Shown here: one piece after another, positions 9,323 through 21,051 of the stretch
Position numbering within the stretch: position 1 is the first letter of the stretch
Layout of the letters: the number at the start of each line of letters is the position of its first letter
Assembly (NCBI GenBank): GCA_012295275.1
Contig: CM022679.1
Coordinates: forward strand, 29,013,164-29,048,163
Reading direction: 5' to 3'
DNA length: 35,000 nucleotides
From: Chrysomallon squamiferum
Taxonomy: Eukaryota > Mollusca > Gastropoda > Neomphalida > Peltospiridae
Notes under the pieces: model-generated
Seen by the model: the letters and a program-made list of their open reading frames with translations, nothing else
The model's database searches: none
What the model was told of the DNA's origin: nothing
Position numbers and translations under genes: made by a program

Positions 9323-9854
9323 AATAAAATATAAATATAACCATCGTGAACAAAATCTCAGGATCATTTTAGATAAATTGTCGCTTGTCTCTTTAACGTT
9401 AGTAATTTGAATTCCACTTTGGAAACATCGGTTAATATTCCAGGATAAAAAATAAAATTAATAACTAAAAGAAATCAATCACAGAACTGTTTATTTCAGT
9501 CATTATATTTAATAACAAAAAGAAAAACTGAAATGAATATGGGATTCTTTGAGAAAGAATATGACATAAAATACCTCATGTAGAGCTAATGATGTGTTTT
9601 CGTTAATGATTGATTTTCGTATGGAATCTCACTCCTTTATTTTCTCTTATAAATGCTATGATATTTTCTCTATGATAATAAAAGCTTTTTTCTTTAGAAA
9701 AATTATTCAGAAAATGAGTTTAATTTTTGTTTCTTTAAGGCATTTAATAAATGAATATTTTATGTGTTTCTTCTCTCTTTTTCATCCCATTGTTAATTTC
9801 ACTGTTTCAGTTTAGGTTATTTTAATCTGCACATTAGGCTATGTGAAAAATAAA
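9323..9854 (+). promoter_or_regulatory. Candidate polyadenylation signals (AATAAA x3)
   Basis: AATAAA occurs at 9323-9328, 9451-9456 and 9849-9854. In DNA this AT-rich the hexamer arises often by chance, so these are candidates only. The third is preceded by complex, less repetitive sequence. Confidence 0.3.
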
Positions 9855-10640
9855 GAAATTTGAAATTAAATATTGTATTTTGGATTCAGCAATCACGCCT
9901 ATACACAGAAACATGCAAACTAACATTTATACGCGAAAAAATATTGCAAGAAAACTATAAATACACTTGAAATATTTATTATTCAGATATAATAAAAATA
10001 ACAACAACAACGGTAATAATAATAAAACAACAACAATAATAATCATAATTTTATACAGATTATATTCTTAACGGAAGTGAAGTAATTCCTGCGAAGACCT
10101 TTTCTATTAAATAAAAAACTACATTCCTGACAACAAGTCGTTGTTTCATCACAGGAGCAAAACAGGACGCCAAAAAGATGGTTTTGAAAATGACAAACAA
10201 GAAAATATAATTAGAATAGTTTTGGTGTTTTTTTGTTGTTTTTTTTTTAATTAATTTTTTTTTTTTTTTGTCCTCTTATTTTACGAATCGATACAAATTG
10301 GAATGGGCTAACCGACGTCACGTGCATGCTTAAAAATACAAATCTGTCCTCCAGTTTGTCGCCATGAAATACTTTCGATTGAATAATTGTATTGTTTACT
10401 TCTTCTTCTTCTTTTTTTCAATTCTTTTCAGTTCCTTTTGTTTTTAATCTTCTTTTCCTTTTTTTTTTTTTTTTTTAAAAAGCAAACAAACGAACAATCA
10501 AACAATGAAACAAATAAACAAACATACATTTGCTTAGTTTCACTACATATTAAATAGTGCTCACAAATTATGATTAATAAAAGTGGAATTAACCTGTTTC
10601 TGTTTTTCTACCTCTTTATCTATTTGTCTTTCTCTCTAAT

Positions 10641-10641
<1 letters not shown>

Positions 10642-10690
<49 letters not shown>
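10642..10690. repeat. (AC)24 microsatellite
   Basis: Perfect AC dinucleotide tract. Confidence 0.97.
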
Positions 10691-10694
<4 letters not shown>

Positions 10695-10950
10695 CCTTAA
10701 GAATGTTGATCGAGTAGTTTTCTAAGGGAAAACAAAAAGACATAAAACAACAGTCTGGCCAGTCTTTAGAATTAGTTCGCTGACATTTACAACATTTCTA
10801 TGAACTACGTTATTAACGTATCATAATCGTATTTTCTACTTATCTAATGCCTTAGGCTGTAAAGATTTTTATCAAAAGTACACTACAGACATAAGGAATA
10901 TAGCATTCATATATTTGTTTATATCATATATTTATTTTATATTATTTTTA

Positions 10951-10952
<2 letters not shown>

Positions 10953-11009
<57 letters not shown>

Positions 11010-11097
11010 AATGATGATGATGATGATGATACATGCAATTATATTAATAATTATATTTGTTTTGTTATTTGCTATTTTTTTTTTTTTTTTTTTTTTT
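10953..11097. repeat. (AAT)n/(ATG)n tract and T23 run
   Basis: AAT repeats grade into ATG repeats at about 10953-11031. A homopolymer T run lies at 11075-11097. Confidence 0.92.
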
Positions 11098-12450
11098 GCT
11101 GTATTATCCTTTAAATATGATTAATAAATGGTATTTTACGATCTTTTAGCTGTTTGTTTTCTTTCGAATTTGTTTTCGTTTTTTCTCTTCTTTTTGTTTC
11201 TTTTTCTTAATTTTTTTCATAATTTTTATTAAAGAGAAGAACTATAGCACTCAAAAACAATTTTTCTTCAAAGATCCCACTTCAGAGTTGGGCAAAGAAT
11301 GTCAAGACTAGAAAAAGGATAAATGTTTATTATTTATTTAGTTAGTTACTTATTTTTCTTAGAGTTGATTTTAAATGTTGTAATTCAATAGAATGTAGTG
11401 AATGTTGAATATATACTTTTTGTAGTCACAATTTCACCCTTCATCAGTGTATATCTCGTTCTGTCCAGAGCTTCATGCCTGAAATAGCAAGGTGTTTTCC
11501 TGTTTCTGGGAAGTTACACATGAAATGGCTTTACTGATAAATAAATTTAAAAAATAAATAAATAAATAAAATAAATAAATAAATAAAAAATTAAAATATA
11601 AATAAAATAAAACCTTTTGCTAATAATCATTCACACAAAAGCTTAAATTTAGTTCAATAAATACGTTTATACGTGTCATGTATGTTTAAAACCTATTAAT
11701 TAGATCGAATTAGAAATTGATTAAATAACAACAACAACAGCAATAATAATAATAATAATAATAACAACACAACAACAACATAAACAATAATAAAAAATAA
11801 TAACACTTTAGAACTCAAAACATAATTATATATATTGAAAATTACTAAATGTCAAAGGCCTTTTTCCTAGATAGTAAATCCAAGGGAGAAAACCCCTTAA
11901 TCTTTGAAAAGAAAAATAATATAACCCTGGTTAATGGCTCCTCAGCTTATATGCGTAATTTGCAATCGCTAAATTTCGAAATTGTAGTTTACATTTATCA
12001 TTATTATTAATTCATTTTATTATAAATCTTCTGTTAATCTGAAAAATAATAATAATGTCTTGAGTTATGCATCAGATAAAAAATTTACCTTCATTAAGTT
12101 CGGGCCTTAATTTAGATTCATTTGTCTTTTAAGTTCAATATCTATAATAAAAATTATAGTTGAAGATTCATTGAAAAATATTCAAGACTAACGTTACCAC
12201 AATATGACACAAATATCTTTAGACATTTCTTTCTTTTCTTCCTTTTAGCTATAACTACTATACCAAATATTGATTACTTTGAATTGAACTGAACTAAGGT
12301 TTGTTTCCATAATGAATTTCTGACCTGTAACGATGGCCAGGTCAAACTGCTTATTTCATTTTCTGAGCGTTAAACATTATTAGATCTAAAGGCCTAGGAT
12401 GCATGTTCTCATCCTATTCGAAACCGTATTAATAAGATAAAATAAGCAGA

Positions 12451-12480
12451 TACTACTACTACTACTACTACTACTACTAA
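12451..12480. repeat. (TAC)n trinucleotide tract
   Basis: About ten TAC/ACT units, followed by degenerate copies to about 12550. Confidence 0.88.
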
Positions 12481-13080
12481 CGCTACTAGAGCTGCTATAC
12501 TCCTACTACTATTACGACTATATGATATTTACTACAACTACTACTGCTACCGTCATTTTCTTAATACATGTATAAATGAATAAAAAGTCCATGTATATTC
12601 TGTTAATAATCTATTATTTAAGTAATTGTTTATCTTTTAAAAATAATAAATACATTTAAAATGTATCTCTGCTGTTAAGAACAGCTGGTTGTCTTATATC
12701 CGCACACCATCATAAATAACATCATCAGAAATATATTAAATTTATTTTAATATATGTGAATTATTATCTTTCAAAGATTTCACTAGTTTTTAAATAAGTT
12801 AATAAAATAAGACAATAACCTGAAATTAAAGGCAGAATTTTGCAGTTGTTCACATCACAAAACCTACACTTAAAGTCAAAACAGGTGCCCTTATTTCAAT
12901 ATGGAATATGGCTAGGCGTTTAAAGTGGTGCATGATGTAATAACAGGATATTTGTTTACAGTTCAAAATCGAGACATTTAAGCGGTGAGAAATGCAACTC
13001 TAAAACAAAATTAAAAATTGTTACTCTGTGTTGCCATTTTTGTGATGAAACAAAGATCGCAAATGATAAAAATAAAGATA

Positions 13081-13236
13081 TATAACTGGAGGGTGTTGGG
13101 AGTTTGGATCAAATATTAATTTATAACCTTGACCTTGAAACCAAAGAAAACAAATCCAGGCACGAGTGCATCACGACTTGGATGATTAGCTGTTATTTAC
13201 TTCGGGATTTATGTGTTGCATTCATTGAAATATTTG
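13081..13236 (+). other. Candidate first exon of a + strand transcript
   Basis: A complex, repeat-free stretch of about 150 nt ends at a very strong donor, TTTG|GTAAGTAAG (GT at 13237-13238). Its left boundary is not defined. It contains an ATG at 13182 in weak context, whose frame stays open for 18 codons to the donor (phase 1). If joined to the candidate exon at 16123 this would make a 33-residue ORF, otherwise it is an untranslated leader. The support is one good splice site plus a local rise in complexity. Confidence 0.22.
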
Positions 13237-13680
13237 GTAAGTAAGTTAAATTCCCTCAGCTTTTTGTAAAAGGTAAAAGTTGTGGTGATTAGTTTATACT
13301 GACAAAAGAAATCTGTTGCGATTTCAGGACCAGTGAATTACGTAAATGAACGGAAATGAGTGTTAGAAAGTGCATATGACATTTACCGATACTAATAAAA
13401 GAAAATATTGATAATTAATCAGATGAATCTGAAACTTTCTGTACACTATGTTGTTTCTTTATTTTTTCCCGGTGGGAACAACTTAAAATATTTTAATCTT
13501 GACACTGATAAAGAGTATGGCGATAACTTAGTTACCTATAATAATTAATATGATTATAATAATATTAACAGATATCGTTTGATATGTGATGTAAATACTA
13601 ACATAGTTCATTTGATACATGTTTTAGAAATTTCAAAACATTACTTCCCTTCCAAATGATATTTGGTTACTTTCAGGGTT

Positions 13681-13682
<2 letters not shown>

Positions 13683-13750
<68 letters not shown>
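13683..13750. repeat. (TC)34 microsatellite
   Basis: Uninterrupted TC dinucleotide, 68 bases. Confidence 0.98.
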
Positions 13751-13753
<3 letters not shown>

Positions 13754-15805
13754 ACTCAGTATCTCTGGAAAAGATTTCATGCAAATAATGAGAATTATTT
13801 TATTATAATTAATAATAATAATTATTATTATTTATAAAACTGATTTGCATTTGCCACTCCGTCAATTAAAAAAAAAAAGGAACATGCTTGTACATGAACA
13901 AAATCCATTTTTCTTGAGCTGTCATATGAAAAACAGTTTATTTTAATCTAATTAATATTTTTATTTTATTTTATTTTAATTGTTTTTTTTTTTAAAGAAG
14001 AAGAAGAAGAAAAAATTTAAAATCTTTAACCCAGTGGTCTGGGGGAAAACACAGACATCCAAATATCAATAACTATTTGATTTAAAAAAAAAACAAAAAA
14101 AAACCAACAACTTTTTTATGAAACAGATATGGTGGACATATGTTGTAGCAGTGATTCCTGCCTCATAACAGTTCTGTTCAGTATTGCATCATTTATAACT
14201 GCAACATCCTGTTAAAACATACACTCTTCAGTAAAACCTTTTTCTTTATTTTTCTTATTTTTTGTGAATTATTATCGTTAAAAGATTTTATTAACTTTTA
14301 AATCAAAAATATAATTAAAGACAAACTGCAATAATTTTATAAAACAAAATCTTGTATCTTGAAAAATTAATATTTATAAAAATCGTAAATGATAATATAA
14401 AAAAAAAATAAACATATGCTTTTGTTTTTGAAACTTCAACACTATTTATTTAATAATAATAATAATAATAACAATAAGTTAAGAAAAATTAATGTTGAAC
14501 ATCAGACATTTTTTGTTTATTTTTTTGTTGTGTAATGATAATATAATTCTATTTCAAGTGCTGTTTTTATAAATCAGCAAAAATTGTTTTCATCTTTCTA
14601 TAGAGAGGAAAAAATAAACCATTGTCTGGAACGTGAATAACTTGAAATGAGGACTGATCCCATTACCTATGAATTAAAAAAATTTAAAATATTTTTCTCT
14701 GAGAAATGAGCATATATCATAGTTTGTTTTGTTGTTTTTTTAATTTACATTTTTAAATTATATTTTTTTTTAAATGTCATTCATAGAATAATAAATACTT
14801 CCATTTTCTTTCCATTTATTTAAAAAAAATTCAGATTAATTTAACTGCTAGTTAATATTATTGAAATATGTCAGTTTGATTCCACCATCACATACTTGCA
14901 GTGGTATGTGAAGCATGATTTGCATTAACTAATCTCTAGATTTCAGCTACAGTTCAGGACTAGGAGCTAACCATGTCATAAAAAAGGACATTTTATACAT
15001 TTCTGCTGAATATATTTCACAAACTTACCATAGTTTTTATTGTGTGTAACCATCTGTAAAAGTGTACTGAAAGAAATTATTTTTGTAAGGATGTATTTAG
15101 ACAAAACATTCGTGGTAATGTTGTTTTGGTTTGTGGGCTTCACTTTTTTAATTTTTTTATTTTCATGGATCATCATGTTTAAACCTAGCACATAAACGAT
15201 TAAAAACAGAACACATCAGGTTTCATATTGCATTGAAAGACAAAGATGGCTGACATATTGTTTTGATAACTCACTAATTCATGAAAAATGTATATACTGA
15301 AATGTTGCACATCTGTTGAAGTATCTCTTTGTGTGTGTTTAAACAAACATTATAAGAATAAAGTTGCATTATGTTACAGACAAAAAATAAATTTAGATTT
15401 TTAATACATGTCTGATGAATAAAATGTAAGTGTATCTGAGTCTGTTGTGTGGATGAGAGAAAAAGAATGTGTATATAATAAAAGGCTGAAAATATGTATT
15501 ACTGAATATGTGCATGTTTGTGTGTTTCTGCATATCTTTTTTAACCAGATGTAACCATTATAGGCGTTTGGTTGTATTACAAAAGTATAAATGAATATGT
15601 ATATTCTATACATCTAGTTGAATTTCAGGCTTTTTTCAGGGGGATATGCATAGTGCATATTTTGTTTTTGAAATTAGTTGCCAGCTGAACAGATGGCTGG
15701 CATTAAATAACATTAGGAAATTTCTAGGTAACTGTAGAATCAGTTTGATTGTTAGAGTAAAACAGTCATTGTATAATGTTATTGTATAATAGTATTAATA
15801 TACAC

Positions 15806-16122
15806 GCTGTGCAGTTAATGTATAATGTTTGTTTAACTTAATGTATTTATGTTTTTATAAGGCTGTGGAATTAATGTATAATCATTGTTTTACATATTGT
15901 TTTTATTTTTTTTTAATATTATTTTAAACAGACCAAGGAATTATGTATAATCTTTGTTTAACTTAATGTTTTTATAATTATTATTTTTTTATATTATTTT
16001 TATACAGGCTGTATAAAGTTAGTTTTGCATAATGTTTTTATATTTTTTGTATATCATTTTAATACATGCTCTGGAATTAAGGTATAACTTTTAACATAAT
16101 ATTTTAATATTTTTTGTTTCAG
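15806..16122 (+). repeat. Degenerate tandem array of acceptor-like units
   Basis: About five diverged units begin near 15806, 15862, 15932, 16008 and 16068 (56, 70, 76, 60 and 55 nt). Each opens with a variant of GCTGTGGAATTAATGTATAA and continues into T-rich sequence ending in AAG, CAG, CAG, CAT and CAG. The last unit supplies the TTTTTGTTTCAG acceptor of the exon candidate at 16123. The match between units is clear to the eye at the starts and poor in the T-rich halves. Confidence 0.6.
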
Positions 16123-16248
16123 AGGGTGGAATTCGGAGACAACACATCCAGTCTGGATCTCGATACTAAACTGATTTTTTTACCTGAATGTTGAGAATAA
16201 CAATCTTGTCCTGTCGCTGTCTCAAACAACCATAATTTACAATAACAG
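16123..16248 (+). other. Candidate internal exon, probably untranslated
   Basis: 126 nt lie between TTTTTGTTTCAG (AG at 16121-16122) and ACAG|GTAATT (GT at 16249-16250). The sequence is complex and richer in G+C than its flanks. All three frames contain stops, so it would be a 5' UTR exon, a terminal coding exon or part of a non-coding RNA. An ATG within it opens a 15-codon frame that closes before the donor. Confidence 0.33.
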
Positions 16249-16596
16249 GTAATTATATCTACACACCTTTAATTATTTACCTTGAATTTACACTGCTTCA
16301 TCATATTTAATGAATATTAATTTAAAAAAGAAAATTCAAATGCAGATGTGAATAATTTAATATAAACATTTATTTAAAAAAAAAAAAGTATATGTCTATT
16401 AATATGAATATAATGTCATTCATGGCTATAAATACAGGTATATTTGTATTATTAAGGTGTGTCCAGGTATTTCTGTTATATGACATTCTGATCTATTTTA
16501 AACTCATATTTACATTTGATAAGCTTAGATCAATGTGACATAAAGTAATTAAATTTAAAGTGAAAAAAGTAATTAGTTCTTGTAAGCGTGTCAGTA

Positions 16597-16661
<65 letters not shown>

Positions 16662-17930
16662 TATAAGGAAGGTAATCTGTCTATATATATACATATTTGT
16701 TTGCATGCAGGTAAACTGGTTCTGTTCAGGTAACATACTGTCGATATCACATTCTGATTTATTTAAATATCGTCACATAGTTTATTTGTTACATTCAAAT
16801 TTGCTGTTTCTTGATAACAATACCTTAGAGAGACTACAAATTACATTAAAACCACATTTAAAAATTCCTGATAGGGTTGAGTGGTATAAATTTACTTGTT
16901 TCACAAACAATTCTGTCCTACGTCTAATACACTTGTGTAACGAAGGTAGTGTTTATTTTACTGTTATATACCAAAGGTATGTCACAGCACGTTCAGACTT
17001 GTCATTTTACTAACCAGGTCATTAATACATAACATATCTATATATATATATATATATATAAAACATCTCTGTACATGTTATTGCTAATAAGACTAGCTAG
17101 TTAACATCAGAGTGAAACTTCACTTAAGATGTACCTTGTGTTAAAGGATAAACAGATGTAGATAAGAAATAGTCACACCTGTAAAAATAATTGGCTGTTA
17201 TTTACCTGTCAGGAGTAATTCAGGTAAGTAAAGAAAAATGTAGGTAAAAGTGCATTGGGTCATAGGATGGTAATATTTAAACAGGAAAGTTATATTGAAG
17301 TGATGAAGAAATTACTTTATGATAATGTGTGGCAACAGTGGTGACGTTTGTTTTCAGTAAATGTAAAATAAATATAACTGAAAACTGAACAAAAATAAAA
17401 ATAAATGTAAAAACCCAGACAAAGTTAATAAAAAAGACTATACCTGTAAATTACAAGTAAGATAGCAAAGTAGGAAATAAGGGAAAACTAAGAGTAATGA
17501 AGTAAATGTTATATGATATTTTTAATCTTTGTATATATTTTTTGGTATATAATATGTGAAACAAATTCAGAATAGTCAAATAAATATACCATATCAAAAT
17601 AATCTAATTTCTATTGTAAATATATATTTCATTTATACACACACACACATAAATGTATGAATATGTGGATGCACACATTCACTGTATCATATAATAGAAA
17701 CATTTTGTGGAGGTTTTTTTTCTCACAAACTAGCCAGTATAACCCTGTTCTTGTTGTGGTATTAACCTTTCAACATAATACAAAAGACTGTGAGCCATTA
17801 TTTAAGGATTATTTTACACAAACACTTTATTTGAGAATCTAATATAACAGGCTTCATAGAGCTCTGTCAGTGTGTACTGTGTTAAGTTACCAAAACTTTA
17901 CCAATGGGCAATTTTTATTCATTATTTCAG
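16249..17930. other. Putative intron / non-coding DNA
   Basis: It contains an (AT)n tract at 16600-16658 and a (TA)n tract at about 17040-17060. It also has a 102-codon open frame at 16705-17013, possibly bounded by GCATGCAG at 16703-16710 and AAAG|GTATGT at 16973-16982. That frame has no coding-like codon preference (Asn and His codons are mixed) and no recognisable domain. Confidence 0.5.
16600..16658. repeat. (AT)n microsatellite
   Basis: Perfect AT dinucleotide of about 59 bases, itself able to form a cruciform. Confidence 0.97.
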
Positions 17931-18006
17931 CAGATATCGAGCACGCATTTCATGGGCAATATCTGATCTTACTTGACAGTTGTAAGAGCTGTTGAAATAA
18001 TTTGAG
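17931..18006 (+). other. Candidate small untranslated exon
   Basis: 76 nt between an acceptor ending ATTATTTCAG (AG at 17929-17930) and a donor GAG|GTAATT (GT at 18007-18008). An alternative donor, GTT|GTAAGA, lies at about 17982. The sequence is complex and non-repetitive. The only ATG closes within five codons. Isolated consensus sites are common in DNA of this size, so the support is limited. Confidence 0.2.
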
Positions 18007-20607
18007 GTAATTTTAAAAATGCTAGCAGACAAGAGGTTGTGTCCATGACATATATGCTTGAGCAGTCCACTGATGGAAGACTGCCAAATTTACATGCGTG
18101 TGCTTCTTAAGAATTCAGCACGTGTTTGTTGTAAACTATCTCCTGTGTTACAAACACAAAGTTTTGATAATCTTCCAAGATACTTCTTAAACTAGACCTA
18201 CATGTTCACAGGCCTGACCTTTTTACCCCCCCCAAAAATAAGTGGGTTAATTAAAAGTGAAGATTTTATTTATTTTTATTTTTTTTTATTTTATTTTTTT
18301 TTTTTTTTTTTAAAGAAAGCTTTTTTAAATTTCAATTACTTAAAAATTTTAGTTTTTACAGCAAGTAATTTTTAATAGGCCATTTCTAACAGAAAAATAT
18401 TTAGGTGTATGCTAGATTAAGATCAGCTATATTAATTAATTTTAGAAACATAACTTTAATTGAATCAGGTTATTGAATAGAACATTTTATGTAACTCAAA
18501 TATAAATAAGTAAATGTTTAATAAAATAAATAGCTTACATTATTTAAGAACTAAAGATTATGATGTTTGCATTTGTATAAATGTTATGTTATGCTTCTTG
18601 GGGAATTTTATACCTGTTAGCAGTAAGTATATTTTACTTGAACCTTCTCATAGACAGTAAAACCTGCCTTGGCCTTAGATACAGCACCAGTCACAGGTAT
18701 GGTTGGTATGGGAAATAGGGGAATTGAAACTTAACAAATTACTGGATAAAATGTGAGTGTGTGTATGTGTCTCTCTACATTTAAATATATTTTATTCAAC
18801 AATTCTTTTAAATATATCTATCTGTATATGTGTGTGATTGTGTGTACACTCACATATGTATGTATGGTTGTTTTTTGTGGGGGAATGAATTATCATTTAT
18901 TTATTGGATTTTTAATTTCTGCTTGAATTTAAGACATATCTGTCTGTATTGGTTGGCTTCTAGGTACATTAAAATGAAAAAACATTAAACTAGATTTTTA
19001 TGATTTCCTTGTGATTCATGTTTTATGTAGGTGTGTTAAGGAAGTAATTTAATTACAGCTGCAGAATAAATTGTATTCATGTACATTGGACTCCACAGGT
19101 GTTTTTTTATTATTGATAATACCTAATCCTGTCTGATGTTTAAAATTCACTTTTGGAGGAAGTGCAAAGTAATTAAAAACTGATATATACTTATACAGAA
19201 GTTCAAATAACCAGAAATTAAAAACAACAACAAAAACAAAAACAACAACAGTAATAATAATAATAATAATAATAATAATTAATTGTAATAATAATGAAAA
19301 TAATAAAATAATTTAAAAAATAAAATAATTTTAAAAAATTTTATTTGAATAACAACATCAACAACAACAGTAAAAAATAAATAAAATATTGTTTTTTTTT
19401 TTTTTTTGTTGTTTTTTTGTTTGTTTATTAGCAAACATTTAAATATGATGACACATATCTTCAGAATTTCTGAAACAAGTCTGTTTGATTTAGAAGACTC
19501 ATTAATTTTAATTACAATATATATTAAAGAAAAAAATCCAGTGCGTGTATTTATTTATAATTTATTATACTGAGAAGCAATGCAGTTTTATTTACTGTAT
19601 GTGAAAGAACAAAAAAAAAAAAAAATTTAATTACTTAATACAATTACACAAGTTTTGCCAATTATAGGAGATTTGTAGGAGCCCATTGCTCCTGGAAGCC
19701 AAACCCTCACTTTTATCTCTCCACATGTTTATTAATTTAAACTATTTTAGCATTTTTTGTAACTGGCAGTGTTTCTGTCATTCATGAGTCATAGTTTGTC
19801 ATTTTTTTTATTTTTTATTTTTTAATTTTAATTTTTTAGTTATTTTTTTATGTCTAATGAATTATCAGCTGGTCCTGTTAAATACATCAGATGGTATAAA
19901 TAATTTTTTTTTTTTTATAAAATTATTCAGCTAACCTTTCATCATACAAAAATGTTTTGATACTGCCTAGCTTTCAGTGATAATTACATAATTCTGTAGT
20001 TTTGCTTTCCACATTTTTCAACAATTACTGCTAAATATTCAAAAAAAAAAAAAAAAATCACTCACAATATTCTCTGATATAGACTTACCACCATTTGATG
20101 TCCAACAGCTGTATAGTTATTTTCTTCTTTTAGGTAGCATTAATTTATTTTGATAATTCAATTTAATATTGATATTTTGTAAGCACTGATTTTCAAAAAA
20201 AAAAAATTGTATTCCAGACTGTAAAAAAATACTCTTGTTATTCGTCTTTGAAATTGGATGTATTTGTTGTGGCTAGAAAAATTGACACAGATAATTCCGA
20301 GTGTTATTTTTGGAGTCTGACAGGATCTTGGCTATGAGCTGTGTCAGCAAAGAAATCTGGAGAGAATTTCTTACAGATCCACTTTAAATTTCAGTCAGTA
20401 ATTGTCACTTCTGAACATCAGTGAACGACCAGTTCTTCATGGACACTGATTTTGACATTTTAATTAGGAAATGTTGTGATTATCATTAATAGATGTTTTT
20501 TTTTTTTCGTTTTGTTTTTAAAAAATGTATGAAGAAATAGAAAAAAAAATGAAACAAAAACAAATATCTTCCCAAAAAAGAAATCCAAAAACAGACATGA
20601 AGAAAAT

Positions 20608-20645
<38 letters not shown>

Positions 20646-20912
20646 TCTGAACCTCATCAAACAAACAAGAAACCCCCCAAAAAAATCAAAACCCCAAAAC
20701 ACAACAACAACAACAAAACAAACAGTAAAAAAAAAAAAAAAAAAATGATACAACAACCAAAAAAAAAATAACCACAATGGAATTTGATCAATTTTTGTCA
20801 CGGCACTTACATCATTAGTGAATGACTTACCATACAGCACAGGTCCAAAAATAAATAAAAAATCCCATTTAAGTATAAATCTAATGAGGTTTGTAATTGT
20901 CTTGCTTTGCAG
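18007..20912. other. Putative intron / non-coding DNA
   Basis: No gene is visible. Contents include T-rich runs near 18265-18312, CAA/AAT mixtures at about 19225-19300, a T16-18 run near 19390-19406, A-runs near 20040-20057, and A28 at 20615-20642 followed by a CAA-rich patch. The longest minus-strand frame (20613-20840) is mostly poly-Phe from the A-runs. Confidence 0.65.
20615..20642. repeat. Poly(A) run, A28
   Basis: Homopolymer A of 28 bases before a CAA/AAAC-rich patch that extends to about 20770. Confidence 0.93.
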
Positions 20913-21051
20913 TGATGGTTAAGAAGAAAGAGTGCTGACTTGGCCTGTGTCTGTGTGTTTTATTTAAAGTGGTAATGAGCAAGAAATGAGAAATATCCCT
21001 GTTCATGGAAATACTGGCGACATGGCCTCTCAGTTCACAGACACCATACAT
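20913..21051 (+). CDS. Candidate first coding exon of an unidentified gene (coding part from 20986)
   Basis: The segment lies between an acceptor ending CTTGCTTTGCAG (AG at 20911-20912) and a strong donor, CAT|GTAAGTATG (GT at 21052-21053). After leader sequence with two short upstream ORFs, an ATG at 20986 with G at -3 opens a frame of exactly 22 codons to the donor (phase 0), starting MRNIPVHGNTGDMASQF. A second in-frame ATG at 21022 has an even better context, GACATGG. The acceptor in front implies an upstream leader exon, for which the pieces at 13081-13236, 16123-16248 and 17931-18006 are candidates. Phase agrees with the candidate exon at 27100. No signal peptide or known motif is seen and the product is not recognised. 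Confidence 0.4.

Larger units (their letters stand above)
8796..9860 (+). other. 3' UTR / downstream region of the Cys-rich gene
   Basis: After the stop the G+C drops at once. Contents are a G-run and GGGA repeat at 8921-8948, a (GA)29 tract at 8949-9006, a short (AT)n near 9226-9240, and three AATAAA hexamers at 9323-9328, 9451-9456 and 9849-9854. The true 3' end cannot be chosen from sequence; the 3' UTR could be about 0.55 to 1.1 kb. No other gene is visible. Confidence 0.5.
9861..13080. other. Intergenic AT-rich DNA, no gene seen
   Basis: The stretch is dominated by A/T runs and short repeats: CAA/AAT mixtures near 10000-10045, T-runs near 10230-10270 and 10461-10476, (AC)24 at 10642-10690, (AAT)n/(ATG)n at about 10953-11031, T23 at 11075-11097, (AAAT)n at about 11548-11590, CAA/AAT near 11725-11790 and (TAC)n at about 12451-12480. 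No open frame with coding-like composition and no convincing exon was found. Confidence 0.75.
13237..16122. other. Putative intron / non-coding DNA
   Basis: It holds the (TC)34 tract at 13683-13750, many short A/T runs, AAT runs near 14450-14475 and the degenerate tandem array at 15806-16122. A 71-codon and a 70-codon minus-strand frame (14976-15191 and 15401-15613) have ordinary AT-rich composition and no splice or start evidence, so I do not call them genes. Confidence 0.55.

Noticed and set aside
14976-15613. Two minus-strand frames of about 70 codons each
   Set aside because: AT-rich codon use with no preference, no splice context and no recognisable motif.
20080-20835. Minus-strand GTAAGT donors near 20082-20090 and 20826-20834
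   Set aside because: No matching acceptor with a coding-like exon upstream on that strand. Isolated GTAAGT occurs by chance at this scale.
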